A stretch of 64,000 nt of DNA from Winslowiella toletana. Its GTDB lineage: Bacteria; Pseudomonadota; Gammaproteobacteria; Enterobacterales; Enterobacteriaceae. Under the pieces are notes generated by a model. That model ran no database searches, was not told where the DNA came from, and saw nothing but the letters and a program-made list of their open reading frames with translations. The stretch spans positions 620,001 to 684,000 of the forward strand of contig NZ_JAGGMQ010000001.1 of NCBI RefSeq assembly GCF_017875465.1. The letters run 5' to 3'. Below are positions 33,218-41,538 of this stretch, in pieces (position 1 is the stretch's first letter; the number at the start of each line of letters is the position of its first letter). The position numbers and the translations under genes were made by a program.

Positions 33218-35611
33218 TTATTTCTGGTCAGGCAGTGCATAAGCCACAATATAGTCGCCCAGCTTAGTGCCAAATGAACCATGACCACCGGCAGCAATCA
33301 GAACATATTGCTTACCGTTCACTTCATAGGTCATTGGCGTCGCCTGTCCACCTGCCGGCAGACGTGCTTCCCACAGTTGTTTACCGTCAGAGACGTTAAA
33401 GGCGCGCAGATAGTTATCCGCTGTTGCGCCGATAAAGAACACGTTGCCTGCGGTGGTCATTGGCGCACCCAGCATCGGCATGCCCATCTTAAATGGTAAT
33501 GGCACCGGAGAGCTGTCACGTACGGTACCGATGCGTTTTTTCCACACGATATCGTTGGTTTTCAGATCTACCGCGGAGATATAGCCCCATGACGGTTGCT
33601 TACATGGGAAGCCAAGCGGCGACAGGAACGGATTCAGCGTCACGCCGTAAGGCACGCCGTACTGCGGCTGAACGCCGGATTCAGTACCGGTGCCGCCTTT
33701 ATCGTTCTCATCAGGCTCCATAGGATTGCCCGGACCACGTGGGATCAGTTTTGATACAAACGGCAGCGCCATCGGGTTAGCGATTGCCAGCTGACGGTTG
33801 GTATCTACAGAGATGCCACCCCATTCGAACATACCGAGGTTACCCGGGAATACCAGCGTCCCCTGCTCTGAAGGCGGTGTAAACGGACCTTCATAACGCA
33901 GGCTGTGGAACATCACACGACAGATCAGCTGATCGTAGATGGTCGCGCCCCACATATCTTTACCCTGCAGATGCGCTTTCGGACGGAAAGAGAGCTCAGA
34001 GTAAGGCTGGGTTGGTGACAGGCGGTCGCCTTTAGCGGGTCCCTGCGGCACCTGCATTTCCGGCGCTGGCGTGACAGGTTTACCGTCGCGACGATCGAGC
34101 ACAAAGATATCGCCGGTTTTGGTCGGCACATAGACGACCGGAACCTTGTTACCGTTTTTATCATCGATATCCGCCAGCGTCGGCTGAGCCGGAACATCCA
34201 TATCCCACAGATCGTGGTGAACGGTCTGGTAGAACCATGCCAGTTTGCCGGTAGTAGCGTTCAGCGCCAGCAGACCGGTAGCATAACGCTCCATCTCCGG
34301 CGTACGGTTGCCGCCCCAGATATCAGGGGTCGCGACACCAATTGGCAGGTAGACGATATCCAGCTTCGCGTCATACGCAGCTGGCGCCCACGAGTTTGGT
34401 GAGTTCGGCGTATAGTGCTCATCCACTCCCGGCACTTTATTCGGATCTTTCGCGCCGGTATCGAAGGCCCACAGCAGTTTGCCACTGTTAACATCAAAGC
34501 CACGGATCACGCCTGACGGCTCACGCGTTGAGTAGTTATCCGTTACCGCACCGGCAATCACAATCACCTTGTCGGTGATTACTGGCGGTGACGTCGGCTC
34601 ATAAGCGCCTGCGCGGGCATTTGGCATATTGGCTTGCAGATTCACATCGCCGTTATCACCAAACTCTGCACAGCGTGCACCGGTTTCCGCATCCAGCGCA
34701 TACAAATGGCCATCATTGACCGGCAGGATAATGCGACGCGCGCAAAGTGCCGGTTGCGTGCCTGCGGCTTGCGCCTCAGCGACAGCCGGCGTTTCATGAT
34801 AAGAAACGCCACGGCAGGTCACATGCTGGAAGGTTGGATTGGTTTTCAGCTGCGGATCAAAGCGCCATTTCTCTTTACCACTGGCAGCATCCAGCGCAAT
34901 CAGCTTCTGGTGCGGGGTACAGAGATAGAGGGAATCGCGGATTTTAATCGGCGTCACTTCGTCGGTGATTTCACCCGGATCGTTAGCGGTTTTCAGATCG
35001 CCAGTGCGGAAGGTCCATGCCTCTTTCAGCTCACCGACATTTTTATCGTTAATCTGGTTCAGTGGCGAATAACGCGTCCCTTCCTGGGTGCGACCATAGG
35101 CTGGCCAGTCACCGTCAGGAATACCCTGTGCATTCTTCTCAATCGCCGCGGTCTGATCTGACGTCAGAGTGCCATTGATCTCTTGCGGATCGTTGAACAC
35201 GGAGTAAGCCAGAACAATTACCGTAAACAGCAGCGATGCCGCCAGCGCGCCACGCGCCAGCTTGCCGCCAGACGGCAGACCGCGCCAGATCAGCGGTAAT
35301 ACAATCCACAAGCCGAAGAAGAAGGTAACGTCCAGACGCGGCGTCAGCGCCCAGAAATCAGAACCGACTTCCCACAATGACCAGACGGTGGTGCAGAGCA
35401 GGAAAATCGCGTAGAGCAGCAGCGCGACGGTACGACGGCGGAACAGCAACCAGGCAGTGATTAGCATCACCAGACCAGCCACGATGTAATACAGTGAGCC
35501 GCCCAGTTTCGCCAGCCAGATACCACCGACTAACAAGTACACACCACTCAGGGCTGCAAACAGCACCGTGAGTATCAGCAGAACTCGTGATAACGAAGTT
35601 CCATTTTTCAT
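33218..35611 (-). CDS. gcd: Membrane-bound PQQ-dependent glucose dehydrogenase
   Basis: 797 residues, the E. coli Gcd length. Residues 1-140 hold five membrane spans (VLLILTVLFAALSGVYLLVGG onward) that bind ubiquinone. The rest is a periplasmic eight-bladed quinoprotein propeller: GDWPAYGRTQEGTRYSPLNQI, TPHQKLIALDAASGKEKWRFDP, the cysteine and GVSYHE segment, and the late AGGHGSFGTKLGDYIVAYALP. It oxidises glucose to gluconolactone/gluconate in the periplasm and passes electrons to ubiquinone, needing PQQ and a divalent metal. The upstream gene on the same strand is the PQQ receptor pqqU. No pqq biosynthesis genes are in the window. Confidence 0.96.
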   Translation of the reverse strand: MKNGTSLSRVLLILTVLFAALSGVYLLVGGIWLAKLGGSLYYIVAGLVMLITAWLLFRRRTVALLLYAIFLLCTTVWSLWEVGSDFWALTPRLDVTFFFGLWIVLPLIWRGLPSGGKLARGALAASLLFTVIVLAYSVFNDPQEINGTLTSDQTAAIEKNAQGIPDGDWPAYGRTQEGTRYSPLNQINDKNVGELKEAWTFRTGDLKTANDPGEITDEVTPIKIRDSLYLCTPHQKLIALDAASGKEKWRFDPQLKTNPTFQHVTCRGVSYHETPAVAEAQAAGTQPALCARRIILPVNDGHLYALDAETGARCAEFGDNGDVNLQANMPNARAGAYEPTSPPVITDKVIVIAGAVTDNYSTREPSGVIRGFDVNSGKLLWAFDTGAKDPNKVPGVDEHYTPNSPNSWAPAAYDAKLDIVYLPIGVATPDIWGGNRTPEMERYATGLLALNATTGKLAWFYQTVHHDLWDMDVPAQPTLADIDDKNGNKVPVVYVPTKTGDIFVLDRRDGKPVTPAPEMQVPQGPAKGDRLSPTQPYSELSFRPKAHLQGKDMWGATIYDQLICRVMFHSLRYEGPFTPPSEQGTLVFPGNLGMFEWGGISVDTNRQLAIANPMALPFVSKLIPRGPGNPMEPDENDKGGTGTESGVQPQYGVPYGVTLNPFLSPLGFPCKQPSWGYISAVDLKTNDIVWKKRIGTVRDSSPVPLPFKMGMPMLGAPMTTAGNVFFIGATADNYLRAFNVSDGKQLWEARLPAGGQATPMTYEVNGKQYVLIAAGGHGSFGTKLGDYIVAYALPDQK

Positions 35612-35670
35612 ATTTTTACCTTACCAAAATTTAACATCGTCGATTTAGAGATTAAGCTAAATCTTCAAAA

Positions 35671-35705
35671 ACGCCCGGTTTGTGTCTGATTATCCATCCG
35701 GGCGT
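35671..35705 (-). terminator. Terminator downstream of pqqU
   Basis: ACGCCCGG (35671-35678) pairs with CCGGGCGT (35698-35705) across a 19-base loop; on the minus strand the stem is followed by a run of T. It separates pqqU from gcd, so the two are probably distinct transcripts although adjacent and codirectional. Confidence 0.6.
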
Positions 35706-35768
35706 TTCGCACCGATCACAAAACGCGATCGGCTTGCTGGATTCTGTTAGCGGCGTATCAGCCGCTTT

Positions 35769-35891
35769 TACCCTAAATAATTCAACTCGCATCAAGGCGG
35801 CAAGCGAACGAATCCCGATGAGCGTAGTTAACTACGTGATTCGGGTGAGTGAACGCAGCCAACAAAGATGCGGCTTGAAGTATGACGGGTA
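35769..35891. repeat. Intergenic palindromic element, YPAL-like
   Basis: A 123-base element bounded by TACCC and GGGTA, with an overall imperfect inverted structure and a perfect central palindrome CGTAGTTAACTACG (35823-35836). The order CGAATCCCGATGAG ... ATTCGGGTGAGTGAACGCA closely resembles the palindromic units described in Yersinia and related Enterobacterales. It fills the space between pqqU and its terminator; probably a non-autonomous dispersed repeat that forms a cruciform or RNA hairpin. Confidence 0.7.
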
Positions 35892-35893
35892 AA

Positions 35894-38041
35894 TTATTCA
35901 AAGCTGTAAGTCAGCGTCGCGCCGCCGCCCCAGTTGCGTCCCGGCGCCGGTTCAAAGTAACGGCCATTGCCTTCATTGACGATTACTGAACCGACATACT
36001 GGCGGTCAAACAGGTTATCTACCCGGCCAAACAGATCGAGCGACCAGCTGCTCCAGTTAAAACGATAGCCGCTGTTCAGGCTGGCAACGGTATAAGACGG
36101 CGCCTGCGCGCTGTTTTCATCGTTAACCTGAATATCGCTCATATAACGGATATCCGCACCGGCGTGCCAGCCCGCTTCCGGCGCCCACTCCAGCGAAGCG
36201 TAGCCCATATTGCGCGCAATACCTGGCAGACGGTTGCCGGACGGGGTACAGCTGACGCCACAGGTTTCATTACGGAAAGTGGCATCCAGCAGCGTCCACG
36301 CCATCTTCATGCGCCAGTCCATGCCAAACTGTTGATCGACGCCCAGCTCAATGCCGCGACGACGGGTTTTACCGGCATTGGTATAGCTGGCGCGCCCACC
36401 GCTGCTCTCCGCGACAATCAGTTCATTGTCGGTATTGGTCTGAAACAATGCTGCGGTGATCAGGCCATTGCCGACACGGTTTTTGCTGCCCAGCTCAAAA
36501 GTATCGCTGGTGGCAGGCTGCAATCCGGTATTCAGGCCGGTCTGACCATCGGAACGGTAAGAAAGCTCATTAATGGTTGGCGTTTCGAAACCGCGTCCTG
36601 CCGAGAAGTAGAGATTCCAGGCGGGTGTCGCCGCATAGTTAATCGACCCCATTGGCAGCAGTTTGTGATAGCGAGCGCTGCCGCTGTCGTCGCCATTGCC
36701 ATTGGTGATGTAATAATCTTTGGAGTCGAAATTCACTGTGCTGTAACGCACACCGGCATCCAGCGTCCACTGTGAAGTCAGATTCCAGCTGGTTTGCAGA
36801 TAGGGATCGAGATTCCACATCTGGTTCTTTTCGTTACGACGCTGCGCGCCCTTCTCACCATACTCCACCACGCCGTTGTTCAGATTATAGTTCTCGAAAC
36901 CCTGACGACGTTCAGTCATGGTTTCGTAATCAATGCCGCCGGTCAGGCTGAACGGCACTGAACCGATACTGTCCTGATGCTTCCAGCGCGTATCGATCCC
37001 CTGATATTTTCTTTCCAGCACAATCACCCCGCCCGCATGGCCTGGGTTTAACTGAGGCGACATCGGGATCGACTGATACTGAGTGGTATGACGCTCGCCG
37101 TGCCACGCCATCATCGTCAGCTCGTCGTTTTCGCTTATCTGACGCTGATAGCGCAGACCAACCTGCGTTTGATCGAGGGATTTACGGGTATTGTACTGAT
37201 CGCCGCGCGGCGACTGACGCGGGTTATCTTTCCATTCGGACTCTGACAATCCACCGGGATCGTTAGCGTCAACCGAGACGCTGTTAAACAGCAGCGTCAG
37301 GGTGCTGACATCATCAAGGCGCACGCCAAACTTACCGTTGCCGAGGCTCTTCTGCGTGCCGCTATGGTCGCGATAGCCATGGGTGGTAAAGCGCGAGCCG
37401 GAAATCGCATAATTAACGTCGCCAGCATGGCTGCCGTCGCCGGTGGCACCGGTAGCTTTAACACTGTTGCGAACACTGCCGTAGCTGCCGTAATACGTAC
37501 CGGCCTGCAAGGTGGTTGGCTGGGTGCCGGTTTCAGTATCGATATTCACCACGCCGCCGGAAGCGTTGCCGTACAGTGCAGAGTAAGGTCCGCGCAGCAC
37601 TTCGACCTTGTCGACAGAGTTAATATCGATATTGGAGGTCTGCCCCTGGCCATCCGGCATGGTGGCCGGAATACCATCAACATAGATACGCACCCCACGC
37701 ACGCCATACATCGAACGGCTACCGAAGCCGCGTACTGACAGTTGCAAATCCTGCGCATAGTTCTGGCGGTTCTGAATTTGCAGGCCTGGCACGCTGCCAA
37801 GGCTTTCCGACAGGTTGACCTGCGCGGTGCTGTTACGCAGATCCTGGCCGTCAATCACGCTGACAGCGGCCGGAGTGTCCAGCTCGGATAAGCCAGTGCG
37901 CTGTTTAATAACGATCAGAGAAGAGCCCTGCGAACCGGCGGGTTCGCTGGCGGAGGTGGCAGAAGACTGCGCATAGCTGACAGAAAAGGGTTGTAACAGA
38001 AACAGCGGAGTCAGAATAAAAGCAGAGGTTTTATTGTTCAC
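35894..38041 (-). CDS. pqqU: TonB-dependent receptor for PQQ, PqqU (YncD)
   Basis: 715 residues. Signal peptide about 1-24 (FILTPLFLLQPFSVSYA/QS); plug domain (SELDTPAAVSVIDGQDLRN, SVPGLQIQNRQNYAQDLQLS, RGFGSRSMYGVRGVRIYVDG, ALYGNASGGVVNI); then a 22-strand barrel ending in aromatic YSFE. The plug motifs and barrel segments such as FETPTINELSYRSDGQTG and NEGNGRYFEPAPGRNWG agree closely with E. coli YncD, since renamed PqqU for its role in high-affinity PQQ uptake. The start is a GTG (38041) without a strong ribosome site; a seven-codon ORF overlaps it. Placement beside gcd, whose product needs PQQ, supports the substrate. Confidence 0.93.
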   Translation of the reverse strand: MNNKTSAFILTPLFLLQPFSVSYAQSSATSASEPAGSQGSSLIVIKQRTGLSELDTPAAVSVIDGQDLRNSTAQVNLSESLGSVPGLQIQNRQNYAQDLQLSVRGFGSRSMYGVRGVRIYVDGIPATMPDGQGQTSNIDINSVDKVEVLRGPYSALYGNASGGVVNIDTETGTQPTTLQAGTYYGSYGSVRNSVKATGATGDGSHAGDVNYAISGSRFTTHGYRDHSGTQKSLGNGKFGVRLDDVSTLTLLFNSVSVDANDPGGLSESEWKDNPRQSPRGDQYNTRKSLDQTQVGLRYQRQISENDELTMMAWHGERHTTQYQSIPMSPQLNPGHAGGVIVLERKYQGIDTRWKHQDSIGSVPFSLTGGIDYETMTERRQGFENYNLNNGVVEYGEKGAQRRNEKNQMWNLDPYLQTSWNLTSQWTLDAGVRYSTVNFDSKDYYITNGNGDDSGSARYHKLLPMGSINYAATPAWNLYFSAGRGFETPTINELSYRSDGQTGLNTGLQPATSDTFELGSKNRVGNGLITAALFQTNTDNELIVAESSGGRASYTNAGKTRRRGIELGVDQQFGMDWRMKMAWTLLDATFRNETCGVSCTPSGNRLPGIARNMGYASLEWAPEAGWHAGADIRYMSDIQVNDENSAQAPSYTVASLNSGYRFNWSSWSLDLFGRVDNLFDRQYVGSVIVNEGNGRYFEPAPGRNWGGGATLTYSFE

Positions 38042-38572
38042 TGGAATGATTCATTTTTAGAGTTAACACTTCAACAATTCTTCTCAGGACAAAAACCCGG
38101 AGAGAAGTCACCCGCTCTTCATCAACACAGCACTGAGCAGCCACGGCGTATCGCCGCTGCCAAAAGTATAAAGGCAGTTGCTTAATTTGCCTGGTTTTCA
38201 ACCCACTGGCATCTGCTCCGGGTCACCGACCGCGGTGCGACAAGGGCCTTCAATGCAAACGAAAATGAGATGTTGCAGAAAAACGTGATCATTGTAACAG
38301 TTATTGATTTGCTTGCGAACTGTTTAGCGGGGGAAAGGCTGAATTGATTCAGCGGGGAAGTTTAAGGAAATGTTACAATCAGCGAATAAGAAATTAACCC
38401 TTTTATTCGTGCGAAAAAATGCATTATTAGTAATTGTGCTTACAACAAACAGCTGACTTGCGCAACCTGTAGTAATCTATATGTCTATACACAACATCAT
38501 GTTACCCTATCTTGATAGAGTATCTACGTTTTCGCACAGTGTGAATTTTTACTTCATAATTTGGAGCCCAGC
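38042..38572. promoter_or_regulatory. Divergent region: structured pqqU leader and promoter of the ATP-grasp operon
   Basis: About 530 bases with no convincing gene. The pqqU side (38100-38240) is GC-rich and rich in hairpins: CGGCG-TAT-CGCCG (38144-38156), CTGCC/GGCAG (38157-38177) and CACCG-ACCG-CGGTG (38225-38238). CTGC at 38157-38160 could instead pair with GCAG at 38137-38140, giving two exclusive folds, as in attenuators or riboswitches. A short ORF encoding MNHSSEQ on the minus strand overlaps the pqqU GTG start. The remaining 300 bases are AT-rich and should hold promoters for both directions. Confidence 0.45.
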
Positions 38573-39640
38573 ATGTCTAAAATACTTATCGCAGGAGCCG
38601 GTGGCGCGCCTTCTGAAGGTGTCATCAACTCTCTCTTAATGGGTCGTAAAGATGAAACTGTTATCGGCATGGGTTCAGAACCTACCGATCTCGCGTTATC
38701 AAAAGCGAGCAAGAAATTTTATATTCCCTATGCAAACACTCCTGAGTATAAAGATAAGCTAATTCAAATCCTTAATGCAGAAAAGCCAGATTTATTGCAC
38801 TTTCAGAATGATCTGGAGATTTACCATGCCTCTCTTATTCGTGAAGATATTCTCGCAACAGGCACAAAACTGTATATGCCTGATCATGACGTCATTGACA
38901 CCTGCGTACATAAACATAAATCGTATACAGCGTTTAAGGATGCTGGCATCCCGGTTCCTCGTAATATTATGATTAATGACGAGAATGATCTGCGCGAAGC
39001 GTTTAGCACGTTAGGCCACGGCGATGGGAAAATTTGGCTTCGTGCATCCTCAATCGGCGGCGGTGGTAAGGGTTCTATCCCGACAGCAGACTTCTCTCTC
39101 GCTAAGGCATGGATTGATCACTATAAGGGTTGGGGTGATTTTGTAGCGGCCGAAATGTTAGAGTCGCAAACTATCACCTGGCTCTCAATCTGGCATGAAG
39201 GTAATCTCGTCGTAGCGCAGTCACGCGAACGTAGCAGCTGGACTCATGGCAACAGAAGTATCTCTGGCGTTACCGGCGTAACAAAAGTCGGTGTGACATG
39301 CACTAACGATCTGGCTACTGAGATCGCCACCAATTGCGTAAAAGCCGTAGATAAAAAGCCGCATGGTATTTTTGGGGTAGATATGGCCTATGATCGCAAT
39401 GGTGTGCCAAACCCGACTGAAATCAATATTTCACGCTTCTTTACCACTGTGCAATTCTTCGCAGAAGCAGGTTTGAATATGCCTGAGATTTTCAAAGATA
39501 TTGCACTGTACGGCGAGTTCCCGGAGCTTAAGACCAGGGTGAACCCTCTGCCTGATGGTTTGATGTGGCTGCGTGGTATGGATACCCCACCTAAACTGAC
39601 CACATCAGAAGGTATCCAAAACGAGATTACTTTCCTATGA
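38573..39640 (+). CDS. ATP-grasp protein (carboxylate-amine ligase-like)
   Basis: 355 residues; the ATG at 38573 follows GGAG by 6 bases, so the TTG at 38561 is not used. An N-terminal Rossmann-type domain (SKILIAGAGGAPSEGVINSLL) leads into an ATP-grasp fold: HKHKSYTAFKDAGIPVPRN lid/entry segment, WLRASSIGGGGKGS as the glycine-rich ATP loop, and GIFGVDMAYDRNGVPNPTEINISRF as the metal-binding acidic/asparagine region. Proteins of this type join a carboxylate to an amine or ammonia at the expense of ATP; relatives occur in surface-polysaccharide and natural-product clusters. It is translationally coupled to an SDR gene and then a HAD gene, which suggests modification of a sugar or sugar-linked acid. 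The exact substrate is unknown. Confidence 0.8.
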   Translation: MSKILIAGAGGAPSEGVINSLLMGRKDETVIGMGSEPTDLALSKASKKFYIPYANTPEYKDKLIQILNAEKPDLLHFQNDLEIYHASLIREDILATGTKLYMPDHDVIDTCVHKHKSYTAFKDAGIPVPRNIMINDENDLREAFSTLGHGDGKIWLRASSIGGGGKGSIPTADFSLAKAWIDHYKGWGDFVAAEMLESQTITWLSIWHEGNLVVAQSRERSSWTHGNRSISGVTGVTKVGVTCTNDLATEIATNCVKAVDKKPHGIFGVDMAYDRNGVPNPTEINISRFFTTVQFFAEAGLNMPEIFKDIALYGEFPELKTRVNPLPDGLMWLRGMDTPPKLTTSEGIQNEITFL

Positions 39641-40533
39641 AAGTATTAATTACTGGAGCATCGGGTTTTATTGGTGGAAAACTGCTTGATGCTGCAATCG
39701 CGGCGTGGGGCGACGGAAATGTTGTCGCCTTCAGTTCACAGAAAAACACCAAATGTACCAGCATTGTTTATCAGAGAGAATTAGTTGATTTTGGGTTGAG
39801 TGCGCCTGATATAACACTACTCGAGACAATTGAAACCATCCTTCATATTGGTGCTTTTATCCCTAAAAATGGTGGCGAAGCGAACGCCATCAGTGCCTGT
39901 AATGAGAATATTTTCTTTACTGAGCAATTGTTGAAGTTACCCTTTAACAATCTTAAAAAAGTCGTCTTTACCAGCACTGTCGATGTATATTCCGCAGAAC
40001 CAAAAATTTCTGAACTCACGCCAACACAACCTGCGACGTTATATGGCTGGTCAAAGCTATACTGTGAGCAGTTGGTTTCCATTTTCGCGGCGCAAAAAGG
40101 CATTTCAAGCCAGATTCTACGAGTTGGTCATGTCTACGGTCCCGGTGAGGAAAAATTTGCCAAGTTTATGCCCAAAACCATTAAAAGCATCGTTAATGGT
40201 GGAGGGGTCGAACTGTATGGTGATGGCTCAGAGTTAAGAAGCTTTATCTATATCGACGATGTCATCAAGGCGATTTTGGCTAGCGTAAATCTGGATGAGA
40301 ATGCAGGAGTAATCAACCTTGTTGGTGGTCATGCCGTGTCGATTAAAGAGGTACTTGATAAACTCATACTGTTAAGTGGCAGATCGGTTGAAGTAATTGC
40401 GAAAGATTTTAACGGCGTAAAACGGGATCTCGTTTTTGACAACGAGAAACTAAAAAAATACTTACTGCCAGCTGAGACTGATTTTACAACTGGATTAAGC
40501 ACAGAGTTTGCTTATTTTGAAAATCTAAAATGA
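39637..40533 (+). CDS. NAD-dependent epimerase/dehydratase (extended SDR)
   Basis: 298 residues. The dinucleotide-binding motif TGASGFIGG is at residues 6-14, the catalytic pair Tyr136 and Lys140 lies in LYGWSKLYCEQ, and the preceding Ser/Thr is in FTSTVDVYS (around 112-114). The segment FIYIDDVIKAI is typical of nucleotide-sugar epimerases and dehydratases. Substrate not assignable, most likely an NDP-sugar or related sugar acid. It starts inside the stop of the ATP-grasp gene and ends overlapping the HAD gene, both by ATGA. Confidence 0.85.
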   Translation: MKVLITGASGFIGGKLLDAAIAAWGDGNVVAFSSQKNTKCTSIVYQRELVDFGLSAPDITLLETIETILHIGAFIPKNGGEANAISACNENIFFTEQLLKLPFNNLKKVVFTSTVDVYSAEPKISELTPTQPATLYGWSKLYCEQLVSIFAAQKGISSQILRVGHVYGPGEEKFAKFMPKTIKSIVNGGGVELYGDGSELRSFIYIDDVIKAILASVNLDENAGVINLVGGHAVSIKEVLDKLILLSGRSVEVIAKDFNGVKRDLVFDNEKLKKYLLPAETDFTTGLSTEFAYFENLK

Positions 40534-41153
40534 ATATTATATTTGATCTGGACGGAACGCTGATCGATTCAAAGCCGCGGTTGTATACTCTTTTTCAGCA
40601 ACTGGTTCCGGCTTCGAAGCTGACATATCAACAATACTGGGATTTTAAGTATGCCAGACTTTCGCACGAGGCTATTCTATCGCGTGAGTTTGGATACGGT
40701 GAAGACGAGATTGCCGGGTTTTCCAGGCAATGGATGAGCCTTATTGAAAGCCCCGAAATGCTCGCTTTGGATCTTAACTTCAGCGGCATGCACAAGGCGC
40801 TGGAGAAACTAAAGCTTGCGGCTAATCTCCATGTATGTACCGCCCGGCAACTGCGTGATCCTGTACTAAAACAACTGACCAGCCTTAATTTACTGCAATA
40901 TTTCGATGAAATAATGGTTACCGAACAGAAGCACAGTAAGGAATCATTGATCAGTGAACATATCGCTAACCTGGCAAGCCACGACTGGATGATTGGCGAT
41001 ACCGGTAAAGACATTCAGGTCGGACGCGCATTAGGTATCCGGACATGTGCAGTGCTAAGTGGCTTTATGACCAGGAATTCCTTAACGGAATATCAACCGA
41101 CCTGCATTATCGAGTCAGCCACTGCGCTGGTGCAAGAGTTACCAAAGGGTTGA
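40530..41153 (+). CDS. HAD-family hydrolase, phosphoglycolate phosphatase-like
   Basis: 207 residues. Motif I is DLDGTLIDS with nucleophile Asp6 and Asp8, motif II is CTARQ, the conserved Lys lies in EQKHSKESLI, and motif IV is GDTGKDIQVGRALG. The helical cap after motif I makes it subclass I. It probably removes a phosphate from a small sugar phosphate or intermediate of the operon, but the HAD family is broad. Last gene of the coupled ATP-grasp/SDR/HAD operon. Confidence 0.85.
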   Translation: MNIIFDLDGTLIDSKPRLYTLFQQLVPASKLTYQQYWDFKYARLSHEAILSREFGYGEDEIAGFSRQWMSLIESPEMLALDLNFSGMHKALEKLKLAANLHVCTARQLRDPVLKQLTSLNLLQYFDEIMVTEQKHSKESLISEHIANLASHDWMIGDTGKDIQVGRALGIRTCAVLSGFMTRNSLTEYQPTCIIESATALVQELPKG

Positions 41154-41538
41154 ACTCTCACTGCTATCATAAAAGCACTGCCTGCAATCTGACGGTGCTT
41201 ATATGAATATAATAGCTTATACAAGCCATTATCTCATCTCTCAACAACTCTGCAACTCTGCAACTCTGCAACTCTGCAACTCTGCAACTCTGCAACTCTG
41301 CATCTCATATTATAATCGATCCCAGTTAACAAAAGTCCAGTGCAAGCCAGAAAATATCGCCCTCCAGCCTGCCGCAAACAGATTTTACCCTACATTATCG
41401 GTAAAATGGGCTTTTCCCAAATACTGCTAGCGGGCAGCTTAAGATAAAGTTGGAATTTCATTGATTAATTAATTGATATAAAGTGTTCATAATAGCATAA
41501 TGTAGAAACAACTGTTCATTTATCTGGCATGGTATTTA
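41154..41538. other. Intergenic region with octanucleotide repeat
   Basis: Between the HAD gene and the AT-rich acyltransferase. It contains the CAACTCTG tandem tract and, spanning it, a 75-codon ORF (41203-41430) with no ribosome site and a translation made largely of the repeat, which I do not regard as a confirmed gene. The last 120 bases are AT-rich and likely hold the acyltransferase promoter. Confidence 0.5.
41245..41300 (+). repeat. Tandem repeat (CAACTCTG)x7
   Basis: Seven perfect, uninterrupted copies of CAACTCTG, 56 bases, followed by CATCTC and preceded by a partial match. Because eight is not a multiple of three, gain or loss of units would shift any frame across it and change promoter spacing. 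Such tracts expand and contract by slipped-strand mispairing. It lies 238 bases upstream of a surface acyltransferase gene. Confidence 0.95.

Noticed and set aside
38100-38245. Cobalamin, TPP or molybdenum-cofactor riboswitch in the pqqU leader
   Set aside because: I compared by eye with the conserved cores of these classes and found no convincing match; kept only as an unexplained structured leader.
38255-38290. Fur box upstream of pqqU
   Set aside because: The best alignment to the 19-base consensus is only about half matching, unlike the clear site at 9130.
41245-41300. Tandem repeat considered as a CRISPR array
   Set aside because: The unit is 8 bases with no spacers and no cas genes nearby.
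41203-41430. 75-residue ORF across the octanucleotide repeat as a gene
   Set aside because: No ribosome site and a translation dominated by the repeat; reported only as part of the intergenic region.
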